Shown: one piece after another, positions 16,532 through 25,017 of the stretch
Numbering within the stretch: position 1 is the first letter of the stretch
Layout of the letters: the number at the start of each line of letters is the position of its first letter
Source: Bacillus salacetis
GTDB taxonomy: Bacteria > Bacillota > Bacilli > Bacillales > Bacillaceae_B
DNA: 44,185 bases
Assembly (NCBI RefSeq): GCF_003581585.1
Contig: NZ_QXIR01000040.1
Location: forward strand, 1-44,185
Reading direction: 5' to 3'
Translations under genes and position numbers: made by a program
The notes under the pieces: generated by a model
Seen by the model: the letters and a program-made list of their open reading frames with translations, nothing else
The model's database searches: none
Told to the model about the DNA's origin: nothing

Positions 16532-16710
16532 TTTTATTCAGTTGTCTTCAGCCTGTTGTGTATAAAGGGAATTTCAGGCAGTACTGATGCTGAAGTGAGC
16601 CTATTGCTTGAATAAATCCTGCAATTATATTATTTTACTCTTAAATAATACAGTGGCTGGTCAACACCGGTCTTTTTTTGTGCTAAAATAATGGTCGGAG
16701 GGAGACCTAA

Positions 16711-17856
16711 ATGAAAAAACGATTAATTGCAACAAGTGCAGGACTGCTGTTGGTATTATCCGGGTGTAACTTCTTAGGTATGCCTGGAAAGCAAGAGAAC
16801 GAAAACACGAATCTGGTTACACAGCAGAGTACTTCTGAGAATGAGACAAATGAGTATTTGCGATATAAAGTGAAATCTTCTGTTTTCAGTGAAAATAGAG
16901 AATTGATTACTTATCAGGTGAATAACCGTGTGGACATGAATGAAATCGAGACAGGTCTTATGAGTATTTCAGAAGAATACTTTCCTGCTGATGAATTCAT
17001 TTATCAGGAAGGACAGTATCTGAATGGAATCAGCAGCTGGATCAGGCGGAAATCAAATGATGAACTGGGCTTGAATCCTGCAATCGAAGTAACCGAGGAT
17101 ATGGGATGGGAAAAAGTAATGGAGCTCAGTAAAGATCATCCTATGTATCTCGGATATGTCCATGAACAAAACTATGTCGATCAAAAGGGAAATATTAAGG
17201 GCTTATCAATCGGCCTTGCCATGAAGTCAGTCGATTATATATCCGTGAATGACAATATGGGTTTAAGGCACTTCGATACTAAAGAAATAAGTGAAAAGAA
17301 AATGGTCAGTGAAGGCAAAAAAATGGCAGAAACAGTCATTAAACGGGTAAGGGAAAACGAAAAACTAAGGAATGTACCAGTTGTCATTTCCCTCTATCAA
17401 CTTGAAAAGCAAAATAGTGTGCTTTCGGGTTCGTATTTCACCTATGCCTACTTGGATGGAAATGATAAGGGGATAAAAAAATGGCGTGACGTGGAAAAGA
17501 AAGATTATCTGTTCCCTTCGGATGAAGCGGAAGAACACGACCGGGTAGTGGCCAACCGATTTAAAGGCCTGGAAGAAGACATGAACTCCTTCTTCAGTGA
17601 CAGGACGATCCAATTGGTGGCCAAGGGAACCTATATTGAGAGTGATCTTCAGAAAATGGTCATCAATGTAAACACAGACATGGCCAAGTACGGGGAGATC
17701 GTCGGATTTGTCCAGGCGTTCACACCTGAAATTCAGGATTTCTTCCCTCATGAACCAGTTTATATTTATGTGAAAACACCAGAAGGGACAGCTGCTACAG
17801 TCCTTATAGAACCAGAAGAAGAACCGGTTGTCCATATCCATGACAGTGGAAGCTGA
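16711..17856 (+). CDS. CamS family lipoprotein (sex pheromone cAM373 precursor-like, YerH-type)
   Basis: The 381-aa protein has a lipoprotein signal (MKKRLIATSAGLLLVLSGC; lipobox LSGC, Cys19). The mature part shows the CamS pattern, including EEYFPADEFIYQEGQYL, NPAIEVTEDMGWEKV and VPVVISLYQLEKQNS. In Enterococcus the CamS signal peptide is processed to the heptapeptide pheromone cAM373; in Bacillus the function of the homologue YerH is unknown. ATG follows GGAGGGAG. A TGCTAAAAT extended -10 lies at about 16680-16690 and a terminator follows. It is not in this place in B. subtilis. Confidence 0.9.
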   Translation: MKKRLIATSAGLLLVLSGCNFLGMPGKQENENTNLVTQQSTSENETNEYLRYKVKSSVFSENRELITYQVNNRVDMNEIETGLMSISEEYFPADEFIYQEGQYLNGISSWIRRKSNDELGLNPAIEVTEDMGWEKVMELSKDHPMYLGYVHEQNYVDQKGNIKGLSIGLAMKSVDYISVNDNMGLRHFDTKEISEKKMVSEGKKMAETVIKRVRENEKLRNVPVVISLYQLEKQNSVLSGSYFTYAYLDGNDKGIKKWRDVEKKDYLFPSDEAEEHDRVVANRFKGLEEDMNSFFSDRTIQLVAKGTYIESDLQKMVINVNTDMAKYGEIVGFVQAFTPEIQDFFPHEPVYIYVKTPEGTAATVLIEPEEEPVVHIHDSGS

Positions 17857-17887
17857 AGAAAAAACGTGCCTGGCAGCACGTTTTTTC
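17857..17887 (+). terminator. Terminator of the camS-like gene
   Basis: AAAAAACGTGC/GCACGTTTTTT hairpin. Confidence 0.85.
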
Positions 17888-18052
17888 TTTTGGTCCGATT
17901 AAAGAAATCCTGTGGCATTTCATCTGATTATCCGATTTTTTCAGGCTTTTGGGAAACAATTCATTCAAAAAGCTTTTATTTTATTTTCTATTTTTGAAAA
18001 ATTTGCTAAAATTAAGAGTCGCAAAATTTTTCGGGATTCGGAGGAAATCATC

Positions 18053-19801
18053 ATGAGAGTCTTTCTTGATTTAATGTGGTTTTTTAAACAAGAAAAAAAG
18101 TCCTACCTTACAGGGATTGCTGTCCTGTTGGTGGTTGCTGTGCTTCAGCTGATACCGCCAAGAGTGATAGGAATTGTCGTTGATAGCATTAAAGAGGGGG
18201 AGTTGACATCCGGCATACTGCTGAAATGGGTCGTGATCCTGGCGGCTGCGGGAATAAGTATGTACGGGTTGAGGTATATTTGGAGAATCATGATTTTCGG
18301 TTCTGCTGTGAAACTTTCAAAATTGCTTCGAAACAACCTTTATCATCATTTTACTAAGATGACCCCATCTTTTTATCAGAAAAGGCGGGTCGGGGATCTG
18401 ATGGCCCACGCAACAAATGATCTTCAGGCGATTCAAATGACAGCCGGGCAGGGTGTTTTGACCTTTGTCGATTCACTTGCTACAGGCGGGTTCGTGATCA
18501 TTGCCATGGCAGCTACAATCAGCTGGAAACTGACATTGATAGCGCTGATACCCATGCCGTTCATGGCTTTGCTGACAAATTATTACGGAACATTATTACA
18601 TAAGCGATTCCATAAAGCGCAGGAAGCATTCTCTGACTTGAATGACAAAACCCAGGAAAGCGTTTCGGGTATTAAGGTCATCAAGACTTTTGGGCAGGAA
18701 AAGGAAGATATCGAATCTTTCCGGGAGCAGTCAGAAGATGTCGTCCAAAAAAATATTTCCGTTGCCAAGGTCGATTCTTTATTCGACCCGACCATTTCCA
18801 TCATTGTGGGAATTTCTTTTTTTCTTTCTGTAGCTTTTGGTTCCCGGTTTGTCATCTCGGGTGAATTGACAATTGGTGAACTGGTCTCCTTTACAACCTA
18901 TTTGGGTCTGTTGATTTGGCCGATGCTCGCTTTCGGCTGGCTGTTCAATATTGTCGAAAGAGGCCGTGCGTCCTATGACCGGGTGGCAAATCTGCTTGCT
19001 GAAAAAGTGGAAATCGATGACACCCCTGATGCCTTGAACATCAAGCCGACAGGAGATATCCAGTTCAATATTGACCAGTTCACTTACCCTGACGAAGATG
19101 AACCTGTGCTGAGGAATATCCACTTTACTTTAAAAAGGGGAGAAACGCTTGGTGTAGTCGGCAAAACCGGATCAGGAAAAACGACATTGCTTAAGGTATT
19201 ACTAAGGGAGTTTGAAGGTTATGAAGGTGAGGTCCTATTCGGAGGGCGTCCAATTAAAAATTACAAGCTGGAAAAACTAAGAGAATCTCTTGGTTATGTG
19301 CCGCAGGATCACTTTCTGTTTTCCGCAGCAATCTCTGAAAATATTGCATTCACCAATCCAATGGCAGATAAAGGAACAATTGAAAAAGCTGCATCATTGG
19401 CTCACATTCACCAAGACATTGAGCAATTTACAGAAGGGTATCAAACGGTTGTCGGTGAACGAGGGGTTTCACTGTCAGGGGGGCAGAAACAGAGGATTTC
19501 CATCGCACGTGCCCTCATGATGGAACCGGAAGTCCTGATTCTTGACGATTCATTATCAGCTGTGGACGCAAAGACAGAGGAATCGATTCTAAAAGCACTC
19601 AAAGAAAACCGGGAAGATAAAACCACTATTATCACCGCTCATCGATTAAGTGCGATTCAGCATGCGAGTTTAATTCTCGTTTTGGATAATGGGGAGATCA
19701 CAGAGAAGGGGACGCATGAAGAATTGATGAGAAATGAAGGATGGTACAGGGAGATGTATATGCGCCAGCAATTAGAAGAACTAGTGGAGCATGGAGGATG
19801 A
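18053..19801 (+). CDS. yheI: Heterodimeric ABC multidrug exporter subunit, YheI type (degenerate ATPase site)
   Basis: The 582-aa half-transporter has about six N-terminal membrane helices (residues up to about 300) and a C-terminal ATPase. Walker A is GKTGSGKTT, the signature is LSGGQKQR and Walker B is VLILDDSLSAVD. The residue after the Walker B aspartate is Asp rather than the catalytic Glu, as known for YheI and other heterodimeric exporters with one degenerate site. The partner is the next gene. I chose ATG 18053 after CGGAGG. Likely substrates are drugs or lipophilic compounds; YheHI is reported as a multidrug pump. Confidence 0.9.
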   Translation: MRVFLDLMWFFKQEKKSYLTGIAVLLVVAVLQLIPPRVIGIVVDSIKEGELTSGILLKWVVILAAAGISMYGLRYIWRIMIFGSAVKLSKLLRNNLYHHFTKMTPSFYQKRRVGDLMAHATNDLQAIQMTAGQGVLTFVDSLATGGFVIIAMAATISWKLTLIALIPMPFMALLTNYYGTLLHKRFHKAQEAFSDLNDKTQESVSGIKVIKTFGQEKEDIESFREQSEDVVQKNISVAKVDSLFDPTISIIVGISFFLSVAFGSRFVISGELTIGELVSFTTYLGLLIWPMLAFGWLFNIVERGRASYDRVANLLAEKVEIDDTPDALNIKPTGDIQFNIDQFTYPDEDEPVLRNIHFTLKRGETLGVVGKTGSGKTTLLKVLLREFEGYEGEVLFGGRPIKNYKLEKLRESLGYVPQDHFLFSAAISENIAFTNPMADKGTIEKAASLAHIHQDIEQFTEGYQTVVGERGVSLSGGQKQRISIARALMMEPEVLILDDSLSAVDAKTEESILKALKENREDKTTIITAHRLSAIQHASLILVLDNGEITEKGTHEELMRNEGWYREMYMRQQLEELVEHGG

Positions 19802-19805
19802 CCGT

Positions 19806-21602
19806 ATGGAAAAAACAAAGACAATGTCAGCAAAAGAACAGCGTCATGTATTAAAGAGATTAGTAAAGTATACGATCCCGCATAAGAAGTCGATATTGGC
19901 GGCGTTCTTCCTATTGGCCCTGACGACACTTGGAGACGTCCTTGGCCCCTATCTCATCAAGATATTTATCGATGACCACCTGACTCCAAGGAATTTCCCA
20001 TATCAACCTCTGGTCTGGCTCGGAGCAGGATATATCGGTATTCAAATAGCTAATGTCGTCATTTCTTATTTTCAATTGATGAAATTTCAGGAAATTGCCT
20101 TGAAGATCATTCAGCAGATGAGGGTAGATGTCTTTTCAAAGGTGCAGAACCTGGGTATGAGATACTTTGACAGGACACCAGCCGGAGGCATTGTATCACG
20201 GGTGACAAATGATACTGAAGCTATCAAGGATATGTTTGTAAGTGTACTTGTCAGTTTCATCCAGGGAAGCTTCCTTATGATCGGGATCTTCAGTGCGATG
20301 TTCATTCTGAATGTTAAATTGGCCCTATTCTGCCTGTTCATCCTGCCTGTATTGTTCATGATCATTAGAACCTACAGAAAATACAGCTCCATCTTTTATC
20401 ATGATTTAAGGGAGCGGTTAAGCCAGTTGAATGCCAAGCTGAGTGAGTCACTCCAGGGTATGGCGATCGTTCAGGTATTCAGACAGGAAAAGCGTCTGAG
20501 AAAAGAATTCGATGACATTAATGAAGAGCATTATAAAGCGGGGATGAGGAATATCAAGATGGATGGTCTGCTGCTTAGACCGGCCATTGATTTAGTATAT
20601 ATCTCAGCCCTGATACTGGTTTTATCCTATTTTGGGATCAGCTCGTTCAACAACCCGATTGAAATCGGAGTGTTGTATGCTTTCATCAACTACCTTGACC
20701 GATTCTTTGAGCCAGTCAACAACGTCATGTCCAGGCTTTCCATGTTCCAGCAGGCAATCGTTGCCTCTTCACGTGTCTTCACGTTGCTGGATGAAACAGA
20801 AGAGACTCCTGGCCAGACGGGGGAAGTGGCGGGAAGCATCACTGATGCAGAAATTGAATTCAAGAATATTACATTTTCATATGATGGAAAAAAAGATGTC
20901 CTTAAAAATATTTCCTTTACTGCAAAGCCTGGAGAAACGGTCGCATTGGTCGGTCACACAGGGAGCGGGAAAAGTTCGATCATCAACCTGTTGATGAGAT
21001 TTTATGAATTCAATCATGGAGATATCCTGATCGATGGACATTCAATAAAAGAGTACCCAATGGAAGAACTGAGGGACAAGGTAGGTCTGGTCCTTCAGGA
21101 TCCGTTCCTGTTTTATGGAACTGTCGAGGATAACATCAAGCTGCATGCCGCTAACATGACGGACGAGGAAGTGAGAGAGGCAGCGGAATTTGTTCAGGCT
21201 CATACTTTCATTGAAAAGCTTCCGGATGGGTATGAACATAAGGTAGTCGAACGAGGGTCGACCTTCTCAAGCGGCCAGCGACAGTTGATTGCCTTTGCCA
21301 GAACCATCGCAACCAATCCGAAGATTCTCGTACTGGATGAAGCTACAGCAAATATCGATACAGAAACGGAAGATGCTATTCAGCAGGCCCTGGCCAAGAT
21401 GAGGCTAGGCAGAACAACTATTGCCATTGCACACAGGCTGTCCACCATACAGGATGCTGATTGCATTCTGGTTCTTCACCAGGGGGAAATTGTTGAAAGA
21501 GGGAACCATCAGGAACTTCTTTCGCAAAAAGGGTTGTACCATAAAATGTACCTCCTTCAAAATGGTCTTGTAGAGGGTATTGAAGATGCTGTAAGTTCCT
21601 AA
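19806..21602 (+). CDS. yheH: Heterodimeric ABC multidrug exporter subunit, YheH type
   Basis: The 598-aa half-transporter pairs with the upstream subunit. The membrane domain spans about residues 25-310. The ATPase has Walker A GHTGSGKSS, Q-loop LQDPFLF and a non-canonical signature FSSGQRQL. Its Walker B, ILVLDEATANID, has the catalytic Glu. The pattern (Glu here, altered signature here, Asp in the partner) leaves one full ATP site in the dimer. I chose ATG 19806, eight nt after GGAGG, which lies inside the end of yheI, so the genes are tightly coupled (stop-to-start gap 4 nt). Confidence 0.9.
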   Translation: MEKTKTMSAKEQRHVLKRLVKYTIPHKKSILAAFFLLALTTLGDVLGPYLIKIFIDDHLTPRNFPYQPLVWLGAGYIGIQIANVVISYFQLMKFQEIALKIIQQMRVDVFSKVQNLGMRYFDRTPAGGIVSRVTNDTEAIKDMFVSVLVSFIQGSFLMIGIFSAMFILNVKLALFCLFILPVLFMIIRTYRKYSSIFYHDLRERLSQLNAKLSESLQGMAIVQVFRQEKRLRKEFDDINEEHYKAGMRNIKMDGLLLRPAIDLVYISALILVLSYFGISSFNNPIEIGVLYAFINYLDRFFEPVNNVMSRLSMFQQAIVASSRVFTLLDETEETPGQTGEVAGSITDAEIEFKNITFSYDGKKDVLKNISFTAKPGETVALVGHTGSGKSSIINLLMRFYEFNHGDILIDGHSIKEYPMEELRDKVGLVLQDPFLFYGTVEDNIKLHAANMTDEEVREAAEFVQAHTFIEKLPDGYEHKVVERGSTFSSGQRQLIAFARTIATNPKILVLDEATANIDTETEDAIQQALAKMRLGRTTIAIAHRLSTIQDADCILVLHQGEIVERGNHQELLSQKGLYHKMYLLQNGLVEGIEDAVSS

Positions 21603-21825
21603 AGAAGGAAGGCAGCCGTTGTCTTTTATTGGGTTAGTTAATTAGCTTAAGGTGTATAGGCTACTAAGGCATAAATCCCTAGGGATGGATTTTACGGAAA
21701 AACTATTGTGCCTGGCTGGGAATTCCATCTGCATAGCGGAAGCGAGAGGAAAGCTGTCGGCAGCGTATACAACTGCATGTAAAGATAGGAAGCAATAAGA
21801 ATCGCTGAAATTCTGCTTTTGAAAA
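21603..21825. other. Intergenic region between yheH and MITE copy 4
   Basis: A 37-codon ORF (21685-21798) exists but has no proper SD and no recognisable content. No terminator with a clear T-run follows yheH. I see no other structure. Confidence 0.35.
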
Positions 21826-22017
21826 GGCTCTTTTCGTAAACTTTGTTGCTATTCAATAAAAATTTCACTTAATATGCTGGTATATCGTCGTAAAAACCCC
21901 GGTGAGAAGGAAAGAAAAGAGCTGCTCGTTTTTTTTCGAGAGTAAAACCTTTGTATACAGGGGAAAAATCCGGCACCTGGGATTTCTCCGAAAGCAACAA
22001 TATAGGCGAAAACAGCC
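21826..22017 (+). mobile_element. MITE-like element, copy 4 (192 bp), perfect target duplication
   Basis: GGCTCTTTTCGTAAAC at the left end, GCGAAAACAGCC at the right. It is flanked by identical TTTGAAAA octamers (21818-21825 and 22018-22025). This is the clearest copy and defines the 8-bp duplication length. The inner sequence is closely similar to copy 2. Confidence 0.93.
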
Positions 22018-22173
22018 TTTGAAAATGAGGAAGCTTTGATTTTCCGGCGGGGTCCGAAGGTTTCTAACATTATTTTAGAAGTGCGGCATTTTTTGTAAAC
22101 CGGGATTTTTCAAGTGAGTAAGGGCATTGTTTTTCAGGGTTCATTTGAATCGAGTTCAAGAAAAGAGCAATAT

Positions 22174-22211
22174 AAAAAAGGCAAAAGCGTTAAATCGCTT
22201 TTGCCTTTTTT
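22174..22211 (-). terminator. Bidirectional terminator, Spo0E-like gene
   Basis: AAAAAAGGCAAAAGCG/CGCTTTTGCCTTTTTT, a long perfect stem just past the minus-strand Spo0E-like gene. Confidence 0.85.
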
Positions 22212-22221
22212 CAGGGCTGCT

Positions 22222-22410
22222 TTACTTGGCAACCAATGATTTTGATATGGATGATGTTTTAATGAATTTCCGGTTATAATGATTCAAAAGAGTATCAAGT
22301 TCTTGACTGTATTTTATAGCCAGAGGTGAATTAAGGCCATTTACAGCTGCAATATCTATTAACTGTGCGCGTTTATTTTCGATTCGATCAAGGAGCTCTT
22401 GTTTACACAT
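22222..22410 (-). CDS. Spo0E family aspartyl-phosphate phosphatase
   Basis: The 62-aa two-helix protein contains the family signature SQELD (about residues 36-40, in KYSQELDTLLNHY) and an N-terminal LLDRIENKRAQLIDIA helix. Such proteins remove phosphate from Spo0A~P and so hold back sporulation. The SD AAAGGA lies upstream of the ATG on the minus strand. It is monocistronic. It is an insertion relative to the B. subtilis yneF-ccdA order. Confidence 0.88.
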   Translation of the reverse strand: MCKQELLDRIENKRAQLIDIAAVNGLNSPLAIKYSQELDTLLNHYNRKFIKTSSISKSLVAK

Positions 22411-22700
22411 GGCCTTAAGTCCTTTCTTGAAGAGTTTTCTCTTTTTCTATTTAATTCTATTCCTTATTCTGCTAATAATTGTAACTGATATATAATAGTA
22501 TAGCGAAAAGTAACTGCCAATGAAAGAATTATTCACATTTTTTATGAAAAAAGTAAAGAATTGTAAAGTACCTTCATAATAAAAGTCTGTCATAACAGTC
22601 ACCCTGCACCTGCACAAATTGTTCACAGGAGTGTAACACCAATCAGTTAGGAATGTCTGATACAATAAAATAACTAATAAAACTTTTAGGAGTTGGACTT
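22411..22700. other. Divergent promoter region between the Spo0E-like gene and ccdA
   Basis: About 290 nt, very AT-rich. A TATAAT motif lies near 22493 and a TACAAT near 22662, the second about 35 nt before ccdA. No -35 is convincing and no gene is seen. Confidence 0.35.
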
Positions 22701-23408
22701 ATGGGTGATGTAAATATCTTTTTGGCATTCGGCGCGGGGTTCCTGAGTTTCATATCACCTTGCTGCCTGCCGCTCTATCCTGCATTTCTTTCATACATAA
22801 CCGGGATGTCAGTAAGCGACCTGAAAAATGAGAATGTTAAGCTTCAAAAAAGGAGTTTAATCCATACCATTTTATTCCTGATTGGATTTTCCTCCATTTT
22901 TGTAGTACTGGGTTTCAGTACTTCCTTTCTGGGCAACATTCTATTTCAATATGAGGATATCATCCGCCAAACAGGTGCCATATTTATTGTCATCTTCGGT
23001 TTGATGGTCATTGGAGTGTTCCAGCCTAGGTTCCTCATGAAAGATCGGAAATTTGAATTCAAAAACAGGCCAGCCGGCTATATTGGTTCAGTTTTGATCG
23101 GGATGGCATTTGCTGCCGGTTGGACGCCTTGCACCGGCCCTATTTTGGGAGCCGTCATTTCCCTTGTCGGAACCAATCCCGGCTCAGGTATGCTGTACAT
23201 GATTTCTTACGCGCTGGGCTTTGCCATCCCGTTTCTCGTCTTATCATTCTTTGTGGGCAGGATGCAGTGGATCCGAAGAAACAATGCAAAGATCATGAAG
23301 GTCGGCGGTTATATCATGATTGTTGTCGGAATCATGCTCTTCTTTGACTGGCTCACTGCAATTATCATTTTCTTCAGCAAAATCACTGGAGGCTTTACTG
23401 GTTTTTAA
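22701..23408 (+). CDS. ccdA: CcdA, thiol-disulfide transporter for cytochrome c maturation
   Basis: The 235-aa protein has six membrane segments and the two redox cysteines: Cys21 in [17 protein letters not shown] and Cys144 in [10 protein letters not shown]. CcdA carries electrons across the membrane to reduce apocytochrome c haem-binding cysteines (via ResA) and spore-coat thiol pathways (via StoA). An extra cysteine follows Cys21. SD TTAGGAG. The order ccdA-yneI-ccdC-yneK matches B. subtilis. Confidence 0.95.
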   Translation: MGDVNIFLAFGAGFLSFISPCCLPLYPAFLSYITGMSVSDLKNENVKLQKRSLIHTILFLIGFSSIFVVLGFSTSFLGNILFQYEDIIRQTGAIFIVIFGLMVIGVFQPRFLMKDRKFEFKNRPAGYIGSVLIGMAFAAGWTPCTGPILGAVISLVGTNPGSGMLYMISYALGFAIPFLVLSFFVGRMQWIRRNNAKIMKVGGYIMIVVGIMLFFDWLTAIIIFFSKITGGFTGF

Positions 23409-23420
23409 TACAGGCTTTAT

Positions 23421-23467
23421 CCGGATTACCGGGCCTTTGCATGGCTCCAAAATCCGGATTTTTTCCT
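23421..23467 (+). terminator. Terminator of ccdA
   Basis: CCGGATT/AATCCGG arms with a loop and then ATTTTTTCC. Confidence 0.6.
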
Positions 23468-23569
23468 TATAGTAATTGACCTGATGCTGAAAGATCCTTT
23501 TTGGGCAATGTTTGATTAAGAGCTTTGATCAAACACCACTTGATGATTTGTAAAGATTCAATTACAGGA

Positions 23570-23599
23570 TTGAAAACAACTGGAAAAGAATGCTATATT
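23570..23599 (+). promoter_or_regulatory. Candidate SigA promoter of yneI
   Basis: TTGAAA (23570-23575), 18-nt spacer, TATATT (23594-23599), about 70 nt upstream of the start codon. Confidence 0.5.
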
Positions 23600-23671
23600 A
23601 ATAGATGTCATATAATTACATCTATTAATAAATCAATTCCAGGTCCATTGATGGAACGAGGAGGATCACCT

Positions 23672-24031
23672 GTGGCAACAGTACTGATAGTGGATGATGC
23701 TAAATTCATGCGAATGACTCTTGTAAATATGCTCCAAAACAGTGAACACCAAGTCATTGGAGAAGCTGAGACCGGCATCCAGGCAATTCAAAAATATCGC
23801 GAGCTTCACCCGGATATTGTGACAATGGATATCACAATGCCTGAGATGACTGGTATTGAAGCAGTAAGACAGATCATCAAGGAATATCCCCATGCGAAAA
23901 TCATCATTTGCTCTGCAATGGGACAGCAGAAACTTGTGGTAGAAGCCATTGAAGCTGGAGCCAAGGACTTCATCGTCAAGCCTTTTGATGAAAGCCGCGT
24001 AGTGGAAGCAATCAATAGGGTGTTAAATTAG
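23672..24031 (+). CDS. yneI: YneI (CcdB), CheY-like single-domain response regulator
   Basis: The 119-aa receiver domain begins with VLIVDDA (acidic pair D8-D9), has the phospho-acceptor Asp53 in IVTMDITMP, the Thr/Ser-Ala switch in IICSAMGQQ and the lysine in FIVKPFD. There is no output domain. It lies between ccdA and ccdC as in B. subtilis, where its role is unclear. I chose GTG 23672, seven nt after GAGGAGG; the longer upstream frame lacks family sequence. Confidence 0.92.
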   Translation: MATVLIVDDAKFMRMTLVNMLQNSEHQVIGEAETGIQAIQKYRELHPDIVTMDITMPEMTGIEAVRQIIKEYPHAKIIICSAMGQQKLVVEAIEAGAKDFIVKPFDESRVVEAINRVLN

Positions 24032-24036
24032 GATTT

Positions 24037-24077
24037 AAAACCTCTCAGGCAAAAGGCTGGGAGGTTTTAAATTTTTG
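24037..24077 (+). terminator. Terminator of yneI
   Basis: AAAACCTC/GAGGTTTT hairpin followed by AAATTTTTG. Confidence 0.65.
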
Positions 24078-24286
24078 TGAGTACTGTGTCCGGGTTTTCG
24101 GGGGTGTCTTTTGGGAGAGAGGGGAAATTTTCTATATCGCGGGATCTTGAAGCGCCACAGAAAGAATACAGTGAGAAAGTGGGATCAAGAAGGGGCAATG
24201 AAGCACCATAACGAGAAACAAAAGAGAAAATCGGCTGTATAAGTTATTACCGGAGCCATCCAATCTCTATGTGGTTGAACGGCAAC

Positions 24287-24314
24287 TTGCGCTTTTGGTG
24301 TAATAGTCTATAAT
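24287..24314 (+). promoter_or_regulatory. Candidate SigA promoter of ccdC
   Basis: TTGCGC (24287-24292), 16-nt spacer, perfect TATAAT (24309-24314), about 40 nt before ccdC. The upstream interval 24078-24286 shows no gene. Confidence 0.55.
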
Positions 24315-24355
24315 TAGTGACGATACTAGTAATTTATTTATAAAGGATGATGATT

Positions 24356-24841
24356 ATGTCGATGACGATTGCTTCATCCATTATTGCGATTTGTATGGGC
24401 TTTTTTGTGATTTTTATTCGTATGAAAGCACAGAAGAAGCCTGTGACAGCCAGGAAAATCATCCTGCCTCCGATTTTTATGAGTACAGGTGCTCTTATGT
24501 TTCTTATCCCTATGTTCAGGGTGACGCTGGCAGAAGTAGTTGAGGCTTTGGTTGTAGGCATGATTTTTTCTATTTTCCTCATCAAAACTTCTCGTTTTGA
24601 GATTCGTGATAATGATGTGTATCTTAAACGATCAAAAGCTTTTGCATTTATATTAATCGGGCTGCTCCTGGTGCGGATTGCTGCAAAGATGGTACTGAGC
24701 AATAGTATTGATTATGGTCAATTGAGCGGTATGTTCTGGATACTTGCTTTTGGTATGATTGTACCTTGGCGGGTTGCCATGTATCTGCAATATAAGAAGC
24801 TGCTGAATGATAAAGATGACTTGACGACCAATACAATATGA
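24356..24841 (+). CDS. ccdC: CcdC (YneJ), membrane protein of the ccd locus
   Basis: The 161-aa protein has four or five membrane segments and a conserved Arg/Lys cluster (IRMKAQKKPVTARKIILPP, about residues 21-39). It belongs to the DUF1453 family. It is encoded with CcdA in B. subtilis, where deletion of ccdC does not abolish cytochrome c, so the role is open. I prefer ATG 24356, eight nt after AAAGGA; ATG 24347 overlaps the SD. Confidence 0.9.
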   Translation: MSMTIASSIIAICMGFFVIFIRMKAQKKPVTARKIILPPIFMSTGALMFLIPMFRVTLAEVVEALVVGMIFSIFLIKTSRFEIRDNDVYLKRSKAFAFILIGLLLVRIAAKMVLSNSIDYGQLSGMFWILAFGMIVPWRVAMYLQYKKLLNDKDDLTTNTI

Positions 24842-24844
24842 GAG

Positions 24845-24882
24845 GACCGGTAACCTGTTGAAGGACAGGCAGCCGGTTTTTT
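24845..24882 (+). terminator. Terminator of ccdC
   Basis: ACCGG..CCTGT/ACAGG..CCGGT two-part stem followed by TTTTT. Confidence 0.75.
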
Positions 24883-24894
24883 GCTGAAAGGAAG

Positions 24895-24936
24895 AAAAAG
24901 GCTGTCACAGAAAACTCTGCTTCAGCCTTTTTTCTT
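24895..24936 (-). terminator. Terminator for the yneK unit (minus strand)
   Basis: AAAAAGGCTG/CAGCCTTTTT. On the minus strand the first arm overlaps the end of the small ORF at 24922. The A- and T-runs make it potentially bidirectional. Confidence 0.65.
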
Positions 24937-25017
24937 TTTGTATTTTTTAAAAAGGACTATTCCGGCTCCGAAAAAAATGATGTATAGAATGATGGGGATG
25001 ATCAAAATTGCACTCAT
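24922..25017 (-). CDS. Small single-helix membrane protein, 31 aa
   Basis: The ORF starts immediately after the yneK stop codon (TAA then ATG) on the minus strand. It encodes one hydrophobic helix (ILIIPIILYIIFFGAGIVLF) and a basic KKYKKKKG tail. The layout is typical of small membrane proteins translated by coupling with the upstream gene. It has no clear SD of its own, and a terminator overlaps its end. Function is unknown. Confidence 0.55.
   Translation of the reverse strand: MSAILIIPIILYIIFFGAGIVLFKKYKKKKG

Noticed and set aside
21685..21798. 37-aa ORF after yheH
   Set aside because: No convincing SD, no recognised content, and no promoter.
16342..22017. Composite transposon made of two MITEs carrying camS-yheI-yheH
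   Set aside because: Each MITE has its own matching flanking octamers, as expected for two separate insertions rather than one composite move.
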